Assembly: GCA_002369325.1 (NCBI GenBank)
Contig: DFDU01000011.1
Coordinates: forward strand, 1 to 30,015
DNA: 30,015 bases
Source of the DNA: Lachnospiraceae bacterium UBA3820
Lineage (GTDB): Bacteria > Bacillota > Clostridia > Lachnospirales > Lachnospiraceae
Direction: 5' to 3'
Shown here in pieces: positions 8,246 to 15,795 of this stretch. The stretch's first letter is position 1. The number at the start of each line of letters is the position of its first letter. Position numbers and translations under genes: made by a program. The notes beneath the pieces were generated by a model. That model made no database searches. It was not told the DNA's origin and saw only the letters and a program-made list of their open reading frames with translations.

Positions 8246-9259
8246 TTATTTATAATCCTTATAATATATTTTTGCACCGATTCCATAATATAGCCTGTAT
8301 GCAAATGCATACATAAATTTGGATAACGGGCGCGGTAGATATTTACGCAAGTTATACTCAAGCTTCATCAAAAATGACATCTTTCGTTCTTTTTTTTCAT
8401 AGTCCTTCCATGGAGTTCTGGCCAGATATTTGTCAAACAGTTTTGTATACGGATGAACATTATTACTGAACCACGGCCTGTTGGCATAGGTATCTATGCA
8501 ATGATACATAACTGCTTTTTTTCTTGCAGCTTTCATCTCATCAAGAGTATAAAAGACTCCTTTTTTTGCAAGCTTGTTCCAACCAAAATACCAATAATAA
8601 AACTTCGATGCATACATGTAATAAGGCGTAAGGAAATTATTTTCTATAGGTATACGTTTGATTTTTCCCTTGAACAGGTTCGAGAGCACATCCTCGTCGG
8701 TTAGCATATTTTTATCACGGACATTGGTAAGATAATTTATTATCTGCTCCTCAGCCTTTTCTTCACGCCACTTTTTTAAGTCTATCGCAATAAGTCCGCC
8801 GTTATAAAATTCATAATCTCCCAGCCCCGACATCTTGTGATATATATTCGGTCCCGATTCCAAAGCCATTGCACAAAGGTATCCATCAAGGTCTAAGCTT
8901 TCAAAATATTCATATCTGCCGTTTACGATGGTATCTCCGTCAATCATTATAATAACTTCATCATTTTCCGGTAAAAGTGAATTGAGCATTAGTCTCAGAT
9001 ATGTGGAATATCTTCCGTTCCAATTATATTTTGTTGTTTCGGAAAGCTTTTTATTTGCATCCTTTACATCAACAAAGACTATTTCCCTGTTGAATTTTTT
9101 AACCATCCGGGTTAGTTTTTTTCTGCTTTCCTCTTCTATTCCGTCATCCAGAATATAAAGCTTAATCTCGTCCATATGCCTGTTGTTATAAAGCAATGAA
9201 TATATCGAAACCGCGGCAGGAACGGTAAAGCCTTCATCAAATACATATCCGAAATTCAT
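8246..9259 (-). CDS. Glycosyltransferase family 8 protein
   Basis: A 337-residue retaining glycosyltransferase of family GT8, the LgtC/GspA type that transfers galactose or glucose from UDP-sugars. The N-terminus is a Rossmann-like UDP-sugar domain. The metal-binding DxD motif is IMIDGDTIV (Asp107-Gly-Asp109). YNGGLIAIDLKKW (about 152) and a terminal YHCIDTYANRPW match the GT8 acceptor and HxxxxKPW regions. The C-terminal 70 residues are basic and aromatic, which suggests membrane association, as in LPS or teichoic-acid glycosyltransferases. It follows rnfB by 21 bases and precedes the CapA lipoprotein, so it is probably co-transcribed with both. The acceptor is unknown; a surface glycan is likely. 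Confidence 0.9.
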   Translation of the reverse strand: MNFGYVFDEGFTVPAAVSIYSLLYNNRHMDEIKLYILDDGIEEESRKKLTRMVKKFNREIVFVDVKDANKKLSETTKYNWNGRYSTYLRLMLNSLLPENDEVIIMIDGDTIVNGRYEYFESLDLDGYLCAMALESGPNIYHKMSGLGDYEFYNGGLIAIDLKKWREEKAEEQIINYLTNVRDKNMLTDEDVLSNLFKGKIKRIPIENNFLTPYYMYASKFYYWYFGWNKLAKKGVFYTLDEMKAARKKAVMYHCIDTYANRPWFSNNVHPYTKLFDKYLARTPWKDYEKKERKMSFLMKLEYNLRKYLPRPLSKFMYAFAYRLYYGIGAKIYYKDYK

Positions 9260-9280
9260 AAATCATTCTCCCGCAATCAA

Positions 9281-10069
9281 CTAACTTATAATCTTAACAG
9301 GGCACTTTTCCTTACATGTTCCGCATCCTGTACACTTGCTGTAATCAACCTTTGCAAGTTTATTTTCCACATGAATCGCATCTGAAGGACAATTCTTTTG
9401 GCAAAGTCCGCAACCGATACAACCTACCGAGCAAACCTGCTTAACCTCTTTACCGCCGTCTCTTGAGTTACACTCTACAACTGCACCCGCATCATAAGGA
9501 ACTATTTCGATTATATGTCTCGGGCATACTGCCACGCAGGCTTCGCATGCCTTACATTTTTCTTTATCTACTACAGCTATTCCGTCTTCAATATGTATGG
9601 CATCAAAAGGACATACTGCCACACAGCTTCCGAATCCGAGACATCCGTAGGAACAACCCTTAGGTCCGCCTCCCGGAGTATTTGCTGCGATACGACAATC
9701 CTTAGGTCCTACATATTCATAGGCCTCCTTAGCCTTATCGCAATCACCCTTACATCTCACATTGGCAACCATCTTAACCACATCGGCATCTCCGCCGACT
9801 ATCTCGGCAATAGCCTTGGCTACAGACTCGCCGCCGACAGGACATGTTCCGGGCTTTGCCTCTCCCTTTGCTATGGCTGCAGCCAGACCGTCACAGCCCG
9901 GATATCCGCAGGCTCCGCAGTTGTTTCCCGGAAGAGCTTCCCTTACCTTTATTTCTTTTTCATCAACCTTAACCTTAAAAGCTTCACTCGCTACACCGAG
10001 GAGAATTCCCGCAAGTATGCCGACTACACCGACAACCGCTGCCGCTATAAGAACTGCATTTATATTCAT
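9281..10069 (-). CDS. rnfB: Rnf complex iron-sulfur subunit RnfB
   Basis: RnfB accepts electrons from reduced ferredoxin on the cytoplasmic side and passes them into the membrane part of the Rnf complex. The 262-residue protein has an N-terminal membrane helix (about 5-27). The RnfB-specific [4Fe-4S] motif follows (Cys51, Cys54, Cys59, Cys76, in NNCGACGYPGCDG...TCP). Next come a Cys-rich region containing PKGCSYGCLGFGSC and several ferredoxin-type clusters, among them CKACEACVAVCP, CIGCGLCQKNCP and CTGCGTCKEKCP. This multi-cluster form is typical of clostridial RnfB. It is the last rnf gene in the run, 13 bases after rnfA. Confidence 0.97.
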   Translation of the reverse strand: MNINAVLIAAAVVGVVGILAGILLGVASEAFKVKVDEKEIKVREALPGNNCGACGYPGCDGLAAAIAKGEAKPGTCPVGGESVAKAIAEIVGGDADVVKMVANVRCKGDCDKAKEAYEYVGPKDCRIAANTPGGGPKGCSYGCLGFGSCVAVCPFDAIHIEDGIAVVDKEKCKACEACVAVCPRHIIEIVPYDAGAVVECNSRDGGKEVKQVCSVGCIGCGLCQKNCPSDAIHVENKLAKVDYSKCTGCGTCKEKCPVKIIS

Positions 10070-10082
10070 CTAAAATCCCCCC

Positions 10083-10658
10083 TTATATAAGTCCCGCAAG
10101 ACCTGCAAAGGCTATAGCCATAAGTCCCGCAGATATAAGAACTATCGGTGTTCCCTTGAAGCTTTCGGGAATACTGTCATTCTTATCCAACTTCTCTCTG
10201 ATTCCTGCCATAAGTATAAGAGCAACCGCAAAACCTACAGCAGAAAATACTCCGTTTACTATCGACTCCAAAATGCTGTATCCCCCGTCAACATTTGAAA
10301 TTGCTATACCAAGCACCGCACAGTTGGTTGTAATAAGCGGAAGGTAAACACCGAGTGCCTTATAAAGCGAAGGAACAGCCTTCTTAAGAAACATTTCAAC
10401 AAACTGTACCAATGCCGCAATGACAAGTATAAATACTATCGTGTTAAGATATGCTATATCAAGCGGTTCAAGTATAAAATAATATATAAGGCTTGTAACG
10501 GTTGATGAAATAGCCATTACAAATATAACCGCGCCGCCCATACCTGCTGCCGTCTTTATCTGCTTGGAAACTCCGAGGAAAGGACAGATACCGAGGAACT
10601 GAACCAATATAACATTATTTACAAATGCAGCCGAAATGGCCAATAATATAATATTCAT
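10083..10658 (-). CDS. rnfA: Rnf complex membrane subunit RnfA
   Basis: RnfA is an integral membrane subunit that, with RnfE, holds a [2Fe-2S] cluster in the middle of the membrane in the Rnf/Nqr family. The 191-residue protein is full length with about six hydrophobic helices. The cluster cysteines are visible in LGICPFLGVS (Cys25) and PLITTNCAVLG (Cys113), in the inverted-repeat topology shared with RnfE. A GGAGG ribosome binding site overlaps the end of rnfE, and the gap between the two genes is only four bases, so translational coupling is likely. Confidence 0.97.
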   Translation of the reverse strand: MNIILLAISAAFVNNVILVQFLGICPFLGVSKQIKTAAGMGGAVIFVMAISSTVTSLIYYFILEPLDIAYLNTIVFILVIAALVQFVEMFLKKAVPSLYKALGVYLPLITTNCAVLGIAISNVDGGYSILESIVNGVFSAVGFAVALILMAGIREKLDKNDSIPESFKGTPIVLISAGLMAIAFAGLAGLI

Positions 10659-10662
10659 ATCG

Positions 10663-11346
10663 CTAATCCTCCTTTACCTTTCCCGAACAAAGCACATTTG
10701 GACATCCCTCACACTCATCAAGTCTGCAGGTCTTCGGTGTTGTTCCGTTTTTCTTCGCCTTATTTATATTAAGCTTATTTATAAATGCAACAACAAACGC
10801 AAGCACAAGAAATGCTCCCGGTGCCATTACAAATATTCCTATCGGCTTATATCCCGAATAAATCATATGACCGAATATGGTACCCGAACCGAGTATTTCT
10901 CTGATTATACCGATTATAGTAAGACCTACGGTAAATCCGAGTCCCATTCCGATACCGTCAAATGCCGATGGGATAACAGGATTTTTTGATGCATAGCTTT
11001 CCGCACGTCCGAGTATGATACAGTTTACAACTATAAGCGGTATATAAAGACCGAGACTTGCATTAAGACTTGGTATATATGCTTTAAGTAAAAACTGAAC
11101 CACTGTAACAAAGGAAGCTATGATAACTATAAATGCCGGTATTCTTACCTTATCCGGAATCAGCTTTCGTAAGAGGGATATCATTATATTGCTCAATGTA
11201 AGAATAACCATGGTCGTAAGTCCCATGCCGAGTCCGTTTATCGCAGAGGTTGTGACAGCAAGAGTAGGGCACATACCGAGCATCTGTACAAAGGTTGGAT
11301 TTTCTTTAACTATGCCGTTATATAATCTTTCAATATTTTTTCCCAT
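10663..11346 (-). CDS. rnfE: Rnf complex membrane subunit RnfE with Cys-rich tail
   Basis: RnfE pairs with RnfA around the intramembrane [2Fe-2S] cluster of the Rnf complex. The ATG at 11346 (MGKNIERLYN) is preferred to the upstream in-frame start at 11379, because GGGAGGTGAG lies just before it and the longer form would overlap the preceding gene. The 227-residue product has cluster cysteines in LGMCPTLAVT (Cys26) and PLIVVNCIILG (Cys109), about six helices and a cytoplasmic C-terminal extension. That tail carries four cysteines spaced C-x4-C-x2-C-x4-C (residues 207-220), which could bind a metal. It begins one base after the rnfD/G stop codon, indicating tight coupling. Confidence 0.95.
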   Translation of the reverse strand: MGKNIERLYNGIVKENPTFVQMLGMCPTLAVTTSAINGLGMGLTTMVILTLSNIMISLLRKLIPDKVRIPAFIVIIASFVTVVQFLLKAYIPSLNASLGLYIPLIVVNCIILGRAESYASKNPVIPSAFDGIGMGLGFTVGLTIIGIIREILGSGTIFGHMIYSGYKPIGIFVMAPGAFLVLAFVVAFINKLNINKAKKNGTTPKTCRLDECEGCPNVLCSGKVKED

Positions 11347-11347
11347 C

Positions 11348-13045
11348 TTACTCACCTCCCAACATAGTGATAAGTGCAACTGCAGTATTTACACCGTCCG
11401 TAACTGCAGAGGTTGTAATGGTAGCACCTGAAATCGCATCTATCTGACTGTCTACGACAGCACCTGTCTTTGTATACTCATATCTTGTTTCATGCTTGCC
11501 GACAAATTGATTCTTGAACTTCTCCTTATCGGCCTCCATACCAAGTCCCGGGCTTTCCTTAAGTTCAAGGAAGGCAAGACCTGTTATCGTAGCATCTTTT
11601 CTCATACCGACAACCATTTGTATCTTGCCGCCGTAACCGTTATCGTTGGTTACCACAACTATATATCCGATTAAGTTTTGGTCGGCATCGCTTACCAGAC
11701 ATATTTCATCAATCGTGTCATGTGTAAATCCAAAGCTGTGTATAAGATCGTTGAGCTGTGCATAATCCAGTTTTTCTCCATCTAACGTTAAAATGTCGGC
11801 AGCCTCAGGGAATACCTCTTTATAAGCCTCCTGCTTTGCCTTTTCCTCAGCCTTTTCGATAGGCTCCTTTGTCACGCTGTAAACCGTACCGAGTATGGCA
11901 CCCATGATTACGGTTATCAGCATGATTGCACATATGGCTTTAAATATACCCTTAATATCCTTTCCTTCCTTTTCGGAGGTTTTTTCGGAAGCATCTGATT
12001 TTTTATCAGACTCTGAAGCTTCTTTCTTATCAGCATCTTCTTCGGCTTTTGCTTTTTTTGCTTCCTTTTCCTCAGCCTTCTTTTTCTTTTTATCTTCGGC
12101 AGACATTTCCGCACCTTCACCGAATGCCTTTGGTTTTGTAGCCATCTCTATAAGCGGTACAAGAAGGTTTGACATGATAATCGCATATGATACACCCTCT
12201 GCTCCGTTTCCGAATATTCTCAATGTAAATGTAAGAAGTCCGAGCACGATACCATATATTATCTTTCCGACAGGTGTGATAGGTGATGTTACATAATCGG
12301 TTGCCATAAACCATGCACCGAGCATAAGTCCTCCTCCGCAGATTTCGCATAATACGAAATTAACCACATCCTTGTCCTTAACAACTGCATATATCGTCAT
12401 AGCTATCGCAAATGTACCTATATAGACAAGCGGTATCTTCGGGCTTATTACTCTCTTGATAAGAAGATAAGCCGCACCGATAAGAAGAGCTATGGCCGAT
12501 GTCTCACCGATGGTTCCTGCTGTATAACCAAGAAACATATCTTTAAGATTTACATGACTTCCGTTTTTAAGGAGTGCAAGAGGCGTAGCACTCGTCACAC
12601 CGTCATATACAAATTTTGTCATGGATGCTCCGAAGGAAAGAAGCAAAAAGCATCTTGCTGCAAGAGCCGGGTTCATAAAGTTTTTACCCAATCCTCCGAA
12701 AAGCTGCTTAACAACTATTATTGCAAACACAGAACCAAGTACGCCCATCCATATCGGAAGTTCCGGTGGAAGGTTCATTGCAAGTAAAAGACCCGTAACA
12801 ACTGCCGAAAAATCTCCGATGGTTACCGGAAGCTTCATCAGTTTTTCATATATAAACTCGGCAAGAACGGCTGACAGAACGCACGCAAGCACCAGAAATG
12901 CGGCATGCTTACCAAAAAGATAAACACCGAATGCCGTAGCCGGTACAAGTGCGATCATTACATCGGACATAATATCCGCCGTTGTCGCCTGGCTTCTCAC
13001 ATGAGGAGAAGCAGATATCTTAAGCTTTAATTCATTTTCGTTCAT
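11348..13045 (-). CDS. RnfD-RnfG fusion protein
   Basis: One uninterrupted 565-residue frame encodes two Rnf subunits that are separate proteins in most species. Residues 1-310 are RnfD, a polytopic membrane subunit; GVTSATPLALLK carries the threonine (Thr154) that takes covalent FMN in the family. Residues about 310-365 are a highly charged Lys/Glu/Ala/Ser linker. Residues about 366-565 are RnfG: one membrane helix (368-390), then an extracytoplasmic FMN-binding domain with the flavinylation motif SGATITT (539-545). The D-then-G order equals the usual operon order, so the fusion probably arose by loss of a stop codon and linker growth. No frameshift or internal stop is visible. The linker would lie in the cytoplasm. 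Confidence 0.93.
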   Translation of the reverse strand: MNENELKLKISASPHVRSQATTADIMSDVMIALVPATAFGVYLFGKHAAFLVLACVLSAVLAEFIYEKLMKLPVTIGDFSAVVTGLLLAMNLPPELPIWMGVLGSVFAIIVVKQLFGGLGKNFMNPALAARCFLLLSFGASMTKFVYDGVTSATPLALLKNGSHVNLKDMFLGYTAGTIGETSAIALLIGAAYLLIKRVISPKIPLVYIGTFAIAMTIYAVVKDKDVVNFVLCEICGGGLMLGAWFMATDYVTSPITPVGKIIYGIVLGLLTFTLRIFGNGAEGVSYAIIMSNLLVPLIEMATKPKAFGEGAEMSAEDKKKKKAEEKEAKKAKAEEDADKKEASESDKKSDASEKTSEKEGKDIKGIFKAICAIMLITVIMGAILGTVYSVTKEPIEKAEEKAKQEAYKEVFPEAADILTLDGEKLDYAQLNDLIHSFGFTHDTIDEICLVSDADQNLIGYIVVVTNDNGYGGKIQMVVGMRKDATITGLAFLELKESPGLGMEADKEKFKNQFVGKHETRYEYTKTGAVVDSQIDAISGATITTSAVTDGVNTAVALITMLGGE

Positions 13046-13060
13046 TTTTCTTCTCCTCTC

Positions 13061-14377
13061 TTACTTTTTCTTATTTGCAAGTATATTTTTTCTCATACCT
13101 GCTATAGTCTGGGTTAAATGTCTCTTAGCGGGACATACATACGAGCAGCATCCGCACTCGCAACACTCCATGCCGTTATTTGCCATAAACTCGTCTATAG
13201 CTCCGGCTTCCGCAAGGTCACTGAGCATATTTGGCATAACCCGTCCCGGACATACCGACACACATCTTCCGCATCTTATACATGCGCTACTCTCATATTC
13301 GGCAACTTCATCCTTCGTCATGGCAAGAATTGCTGAATTTGTTTTTGTTATAGGCATATCAAGCGTATATATCGCCTTACCCATCATAGGTCCGCCCGCA
13401 ATAATCTTTGCCGGATCATTTTTAAATCCACCTGCAGCTTCCACAAGTTCTTTATAGCTTGTACCGATTTTTACTTTGAAATTTGTAGGATTTTCGATTG
13501 CATCACCGGTTACGGTAACTATCCTGTCCATAAGAGGTTTGCCCTCTCTTACAGCCTCACTAATGGCATAAACCGTATCAACATTATGTACTATACAGCC
13601 TGCATCCGCAGGAAGCATTTTTGAATTGATATATCTTCCCGTATTTGCATATATAAGCTGTCTTTCGGCTCCCTCCGGATATTTTGTCTTAAGCTTATTT
13701 ACTGTTATATCCGGATCACCGGCAAGCTTTTCACGAAGAAGTGCTATAGCCTTAGGCTTATTGCTCTCGATACCGATAATACCCTTTGAACCCGGAAACA
13801 GACTCAGAATGATTCTCAAGCCGTCAATAACCTTGTCCGCCTCATCCATAATTCTTCTGTAATCCGAGGTAAGATACGGCTCACACTCGGAAGCATTTAC
13901 GATTATTCGGTCAATCTTATCAGGCTCCTTCGGCGAAAGCTTCACATGAGACGGAAATCCGGCTCCGCCCATACCGACAATACCGGCATCCTTTATGGCT
14001 CCGATAATCTCCTCTTTCGTGTATTCACTTATCTCCTTATCGTTTGGAATAAACTCTTTTGTCTCATAAAGACCGTCATTTTCAATAACGATTGAATCCA
14101 CCTTAGAACCGGAGGATGTAAGTCTTGGCTCTATCACCTTAACCTTGCCCGATACGGAAGCATAAATATTTGCCGAAACAAATCCGTCAGCTTCAGCTAT
14201 CAAATCTCCTGCCTTAACCTCATCGCCTTTTTTCACAACAGGCTTAGCAGGCTTTCCGATATGCTGTGACAGTGGATAAACCATTTCACCTTTTGGCAGA
14301 TATTCGACAACTTCCTTATCCATGGTGAGTTCCTTACCCTCATATGGATGAATACCACCCTTAAATGTCAATTTCAT
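13061..14377 (-). CDS. rnfC: Rnf complex NADH-binding subunit RnfC
   Basis: RnfC is the peripheral subunit that delivers electrons to NAD+ through FMN and two [4Fe-4S] clusters. The 438-residue protein is the clostridial size. The N-terminal half includes a barrel-sandwich region and the nucleotide/FMN-binding segment GMGGAGFPSHVK (about 135-146). The C-terminal part has the ferredoxin motifs CIRCGRCVSVCPGRVMP and CCECGCCSYVCP. It is the first gene of the rnfC-D/G-E-A-B run, with a sigma-A-like promoter 30-60 bases upstream. The ribosome binding site is weak (GGGG). Members of this family drive ferredoxin:NAD+ oxidoreduction coupled to Na+ or H+ export. Confidence 0.97.
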   Translation of the reverse strand: MKLTFKGGIHPYEGKELTMDKEVVEYLPKGEMVYPLSQHIGKPAKPVVKKGDEVKAGDLIAEADGFVSANIYASVSGKVKVIEPRLTSSGSKVDSIVIENDGLYETKEFIPNDKEISEYTKEEIIGAIKDAGIVGMGGAGFPSHVKLSPKEPDKIDRIIVNASECEPYLTSDYRRIMDEADKVIDGLRIILSLFPGSKGIIGIESNKPKAIALLREKLAGDPDITVNKLKTKYPEGAERQLIYANTGRYINSKMLPADAGCIVHNVDTVYAISEAVREGKPLMDRIVTVTGDAIENPTNFKVKIGTSYKELVEAAGGFKNDPAKIIAGGPMMGKAIYTLDMPITKTNSAILAMTKDEVAEYESSACIRCGRCVSVCPGRVMPNMLSDLAEAGAIDEFMANNGMECCECGCCSYVCPAKRHLTQTIAGMRKNILANKKK

Positions 14378-14410
14378 TACATTTACCCCACTATAAAAAT
14401 ATTTATAAAT

Positions 14411-14439
14411 ATTCTACTACAAAAGCTATATTTTTACAA
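14411..14439 (-). promoter_or_regulatory. Sigma-A-like promoter of the rnf operon
   Basis: On the minus strand TTGTAA (14434-14439), exactly 17 bases, then TAGAAT (14411-14416) precede rnfC. Transcription would begin near 14404, leaving a leader of about 27 bases. An imperfect terminator-like inverted repeat, AAAATCTG/CAGATTTT (14441-14448 and 14471-14478), lies just upstream and may close the Gx-transporter transcript. Confidence 0.6.
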
Positions 14440-14484
14440 TAAAATCTGCCTGTTTTAAGGGGGTATTTTACAGATTTTTCACAT

Positions 14485-15021
14485 TTAAAAATGAATATTT
14501 TTTATGATTATTCCGGCAAGAATGCCTATAAAAATTCCGGCTATTATTCCGGACACAGAAAGAATTGCAAGATAATAAAAGATTTTCGTATTTTCGATGA
14601 CGATCGCAGCCACCGTAAGCTGTCCCACATTATGCGCAATGGCACCGCAAACACTTGTGCCCGTTATGGACAAAAGCTTAAACTTTCTTATAACAAACAT
14701 AACAAGTATACTCAGCAGCGCTCCCGCCATACTGTACATAATGGTTGCCGGATTTCCGAACAAAAGCCCCGAAAGTAAAACTCTTCCGATGCTTATTATA
14801 ATCGCAGGCCTAAATCCAAGCTTAATAAGTGCAATGATTGTAACGATATTTGCAAGACCGAGTTTGATTCCCGGAACGGCAAAGCTTATGGGAATCAGAC
14901 TTTCAATATACGAAAGCACCATGGCAAGTGCAATAAGCACACCGCAAAGCGCAGTCATGCCCGATGCCCGGCGTGTACTTTGGTAATTTTTTTTGTTATT
15001 ATCTGAATTTTTTTTCATCAT
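14485..15021 (-). CDS. Gx transporter family / heptaprenyl diphosphate synthase component I-like protein
   Basis: A 178-residue integral membrane protein with about five hydrophobic helices (from residue 22). It belongs to the family annotated as Gx transporter or Hpre_diP_synt_I, recognised from MTALCGVLIALAMVLSYIE, the segment PGIKLGLANIVTIIAL and AHNVGQLTVAA. The older name reflects homology to a heptaprenyl diphosphate synthase component, but membrane topology suggests ECF-type S-component-like uptake instead. In clostridia this gene commonly sits with NusG-II and rnf genes, as here. It follows the NusG-II gene by 142 bases and may share its transcript. The substrate is unknown. Confidence 0.85.
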   Translation of the reverse strand: MMKKNSDNNKKNYQSTRRASGMTALCGVLIALAMVLSYIESLIPISFAVPGIKLGLANIVTIIALIKLGFRPAIIISIGRVLLSGLLFGNPATIMYSMAGALLSILVMFVIRKFKLLSITGTSVCGAIAHNVGQLTVAAIVIENTKIFYYLAILSVSGIIAGIFIGILAGIIIKNIHF

Positions 15022-15085
15022 ATAATCGCCGCATTCTTAATAATTTATCAATTCGTTTATCTATCAATATACATCTACTTTGACC

Positions 15086-15177
15086 CATCAGGTCACTTTG
15101 TTATTTTCACTTCAATTACAGTAAGGAAAGTGGTGCTATTATTTTCTTTATCTTCTCATCAGGTCACTTTGTTATTT
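15086..15177 (-). repeat. Duplicated 3' end of the NusG-II gene
   Basis: A 21-base sequence occurs twice in direct orientation, at 15086-15106 and 15157-15177, 71 bases apart. The second copy contains the NusG-II stop codon. Read on the minus strand, the upstream context of the first copy would encode LTVIEVKITK-stop, compared with KLVVEITK-stop of the real gene, so the similarity extends beyond the exact repeat. It looks like a degenerate partial duplication of the gene end. Confidence 0.7.
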
Positions 15178-15559
15178 CTACCACAAGCTTATGAGGAAGA
15201 CATATTATTGTCTCTCCGATATTGCTTATTTTTTTGTGTTTAACACATATTTTATCAGGGCAATCCGCTTCTTTAACATATACCTCATTATTCTTTATAA
15301 CGACTACATTATAACCCTTATCTACCTCAAAGACATATTCCTCATCCTTATCCAGAGAAAGGGTTTTTATCGTTTTCCCATCCGCCGAAATCCTGACATT
15401 ATAACCTGTTTTTTTATTTAAATACATAAATAAAAAAAGGATAATCATAACAGCCAAAAGTATAATTATTAACATTAAATCTCTTTTTGTAATAATCTTA
15501 TTTTCATTAAATTTATCTTTGCTGTTTTCTTTATCCTTTGTTTTTTCCATATCATTCAT
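15164..15559 (-). CDS. NusG domain II-containing membrane-anchored protein
   Basis: A 131-residue protein with a charged N-terminus (about 1-27), one membrane helix (about 28-46) and an extracytoplasmic NusG_II/DUF1312 domain. The domain is identified by the series YNVRISADGK, VVIKNNEVYVKEADCPDKICVKH and ISNIGETIICLPHKLVVEI. The paired cysteines in DCPDKIC and the CLPHKLVV ending are typical. The function of the family is unknown, but it is a frequent neighbour of Gx-transporter, ApbE and rnf genes in Firmicutes, so a role in flavin or respiratory-complex biogenesis has been suspected. The start lies one base after the stop of the 51-codon repeat ORF. A weak AGGA is seen upstream. Confidence 0.85.
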   Translation of the reverse strand: MNDMEKTKDKENSKDKFNENKIITKRDLMLIIILLAVMIILFLFMYLNKKTGYNVRISADGKTIKTLSLDKDEEYVFEVDKGYNVVVIKNNEVYVKEADCPDKICVKHKKISNIGETIICLPHKLVVEITK

Positions 15560-15560
15560 G

Positions 15561-15716
15561 TCAACATATTCCTATCAAAACATATTCAAACGCCCTTTTT
15601 TGAGCATTAATCTGCATCTTATCATATGCCTTCGCCAACATCTTATCATATGAACTCGCCGGCATTTTATCATGTGCACTCGCCAGCATTTTATCATATG
15701 CACTCGCACTTGACAT
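15561..15716 (-). CDS. Possible 51-residue repeat peptide upstream of the NusG-II gene
   Basis: An ATG frame at 15716 runs through a 24-bp tandem repeat and stops one base before the NusG-II start. The product would be MSS, then four eight-residue repeats (ASAYDKML, ASAHDKMP, ASSYDKML, AKAYDKMQ), then a 16-residue tail ending LIGIC. Since 24 is a multiple of three, every copy keeps the frame, and most differences alter only one or two residues. Against it being a gene, no Shine-Dalgarno sequence is visible and the ATG overlaps TATAAT on its own strand and the -35 of the divergent promoter. It could be a leader peptide coupled to NusG-II translation, or only a minisatellite with a chance frame. 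Confidence 0.35.
   Translation of the reverse strand: MSSASAYDKMLASAHDKMPASSYDKMLAKAYDKMQINAQKRAFEYVLIGIC
15614..15709 (-). repeat. Four-copy 24-bp tandem repeat between divergent genes
   Basis: Four consecutive 24-base units (15614-15637, 15638-15661, 15662-15685, 15686-15709) share the core TATCATATG..CTCGCC with three to six differences between copies. They sit between the NusG-II gene (-) and the CBS-protein gene (+), ending exactly at the -35 box of the latter. Confidence 0.9.
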
Positions 15717-15738
15717 TATAACATATTATATATAAAAT
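15710..15738 (+). promoter_or_regulatory. Sigma-A promoter of the CNNM/CBS gene
   Basis: A consensus -35 TTGACA (15710-15715) is followed by 17 bases and TAAAAT (15733-15738). Transcription would start near 15745, about 50 bases before the coding region at 15796. Confidence 0.72.
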
Positions 15739-15780
15739 AAACATCTATAAATATGAATTCAAAAAACAATTTTATTAACT

Positions 15781-15787
15781 AAAGGAG
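15781..15787 (+). promoter_or_regulatory. Ribosome binding site selecting a TTG start
   Basis: AAAGGAG stands eight bases before the TTG at 15796. An ATG immediately after it (15788) is too close and its frame closes after 12 codons, so the TTG is the real start. Confidence 0.75.
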
Positions 15788-15795
15788 ATGATTTT

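Noticed and set aside
9515..10090. 191-codon plus-strand frame opposite rnfB
   Set aside because: It is antisense to a gene with unmistakable iron-sulfur motifs; the opposite frame is open only because of codon use.
12000..12120. Sequencing frameshift or missed stop joining rnfD and rnfG
   Set aside because: The frame is continuous, both domains and the charged linker read in one frame, and the Lys/Glu composition is that of a real linker. It is kept as one fused gene.
11895..12296. 133-codon plus-strand frame opposite the RnfD/G linker
   Set aside because: It is an antisense reading of the charged linker, giving a Ser/Phe/Ala-rich artefact with no ribosome binding site.
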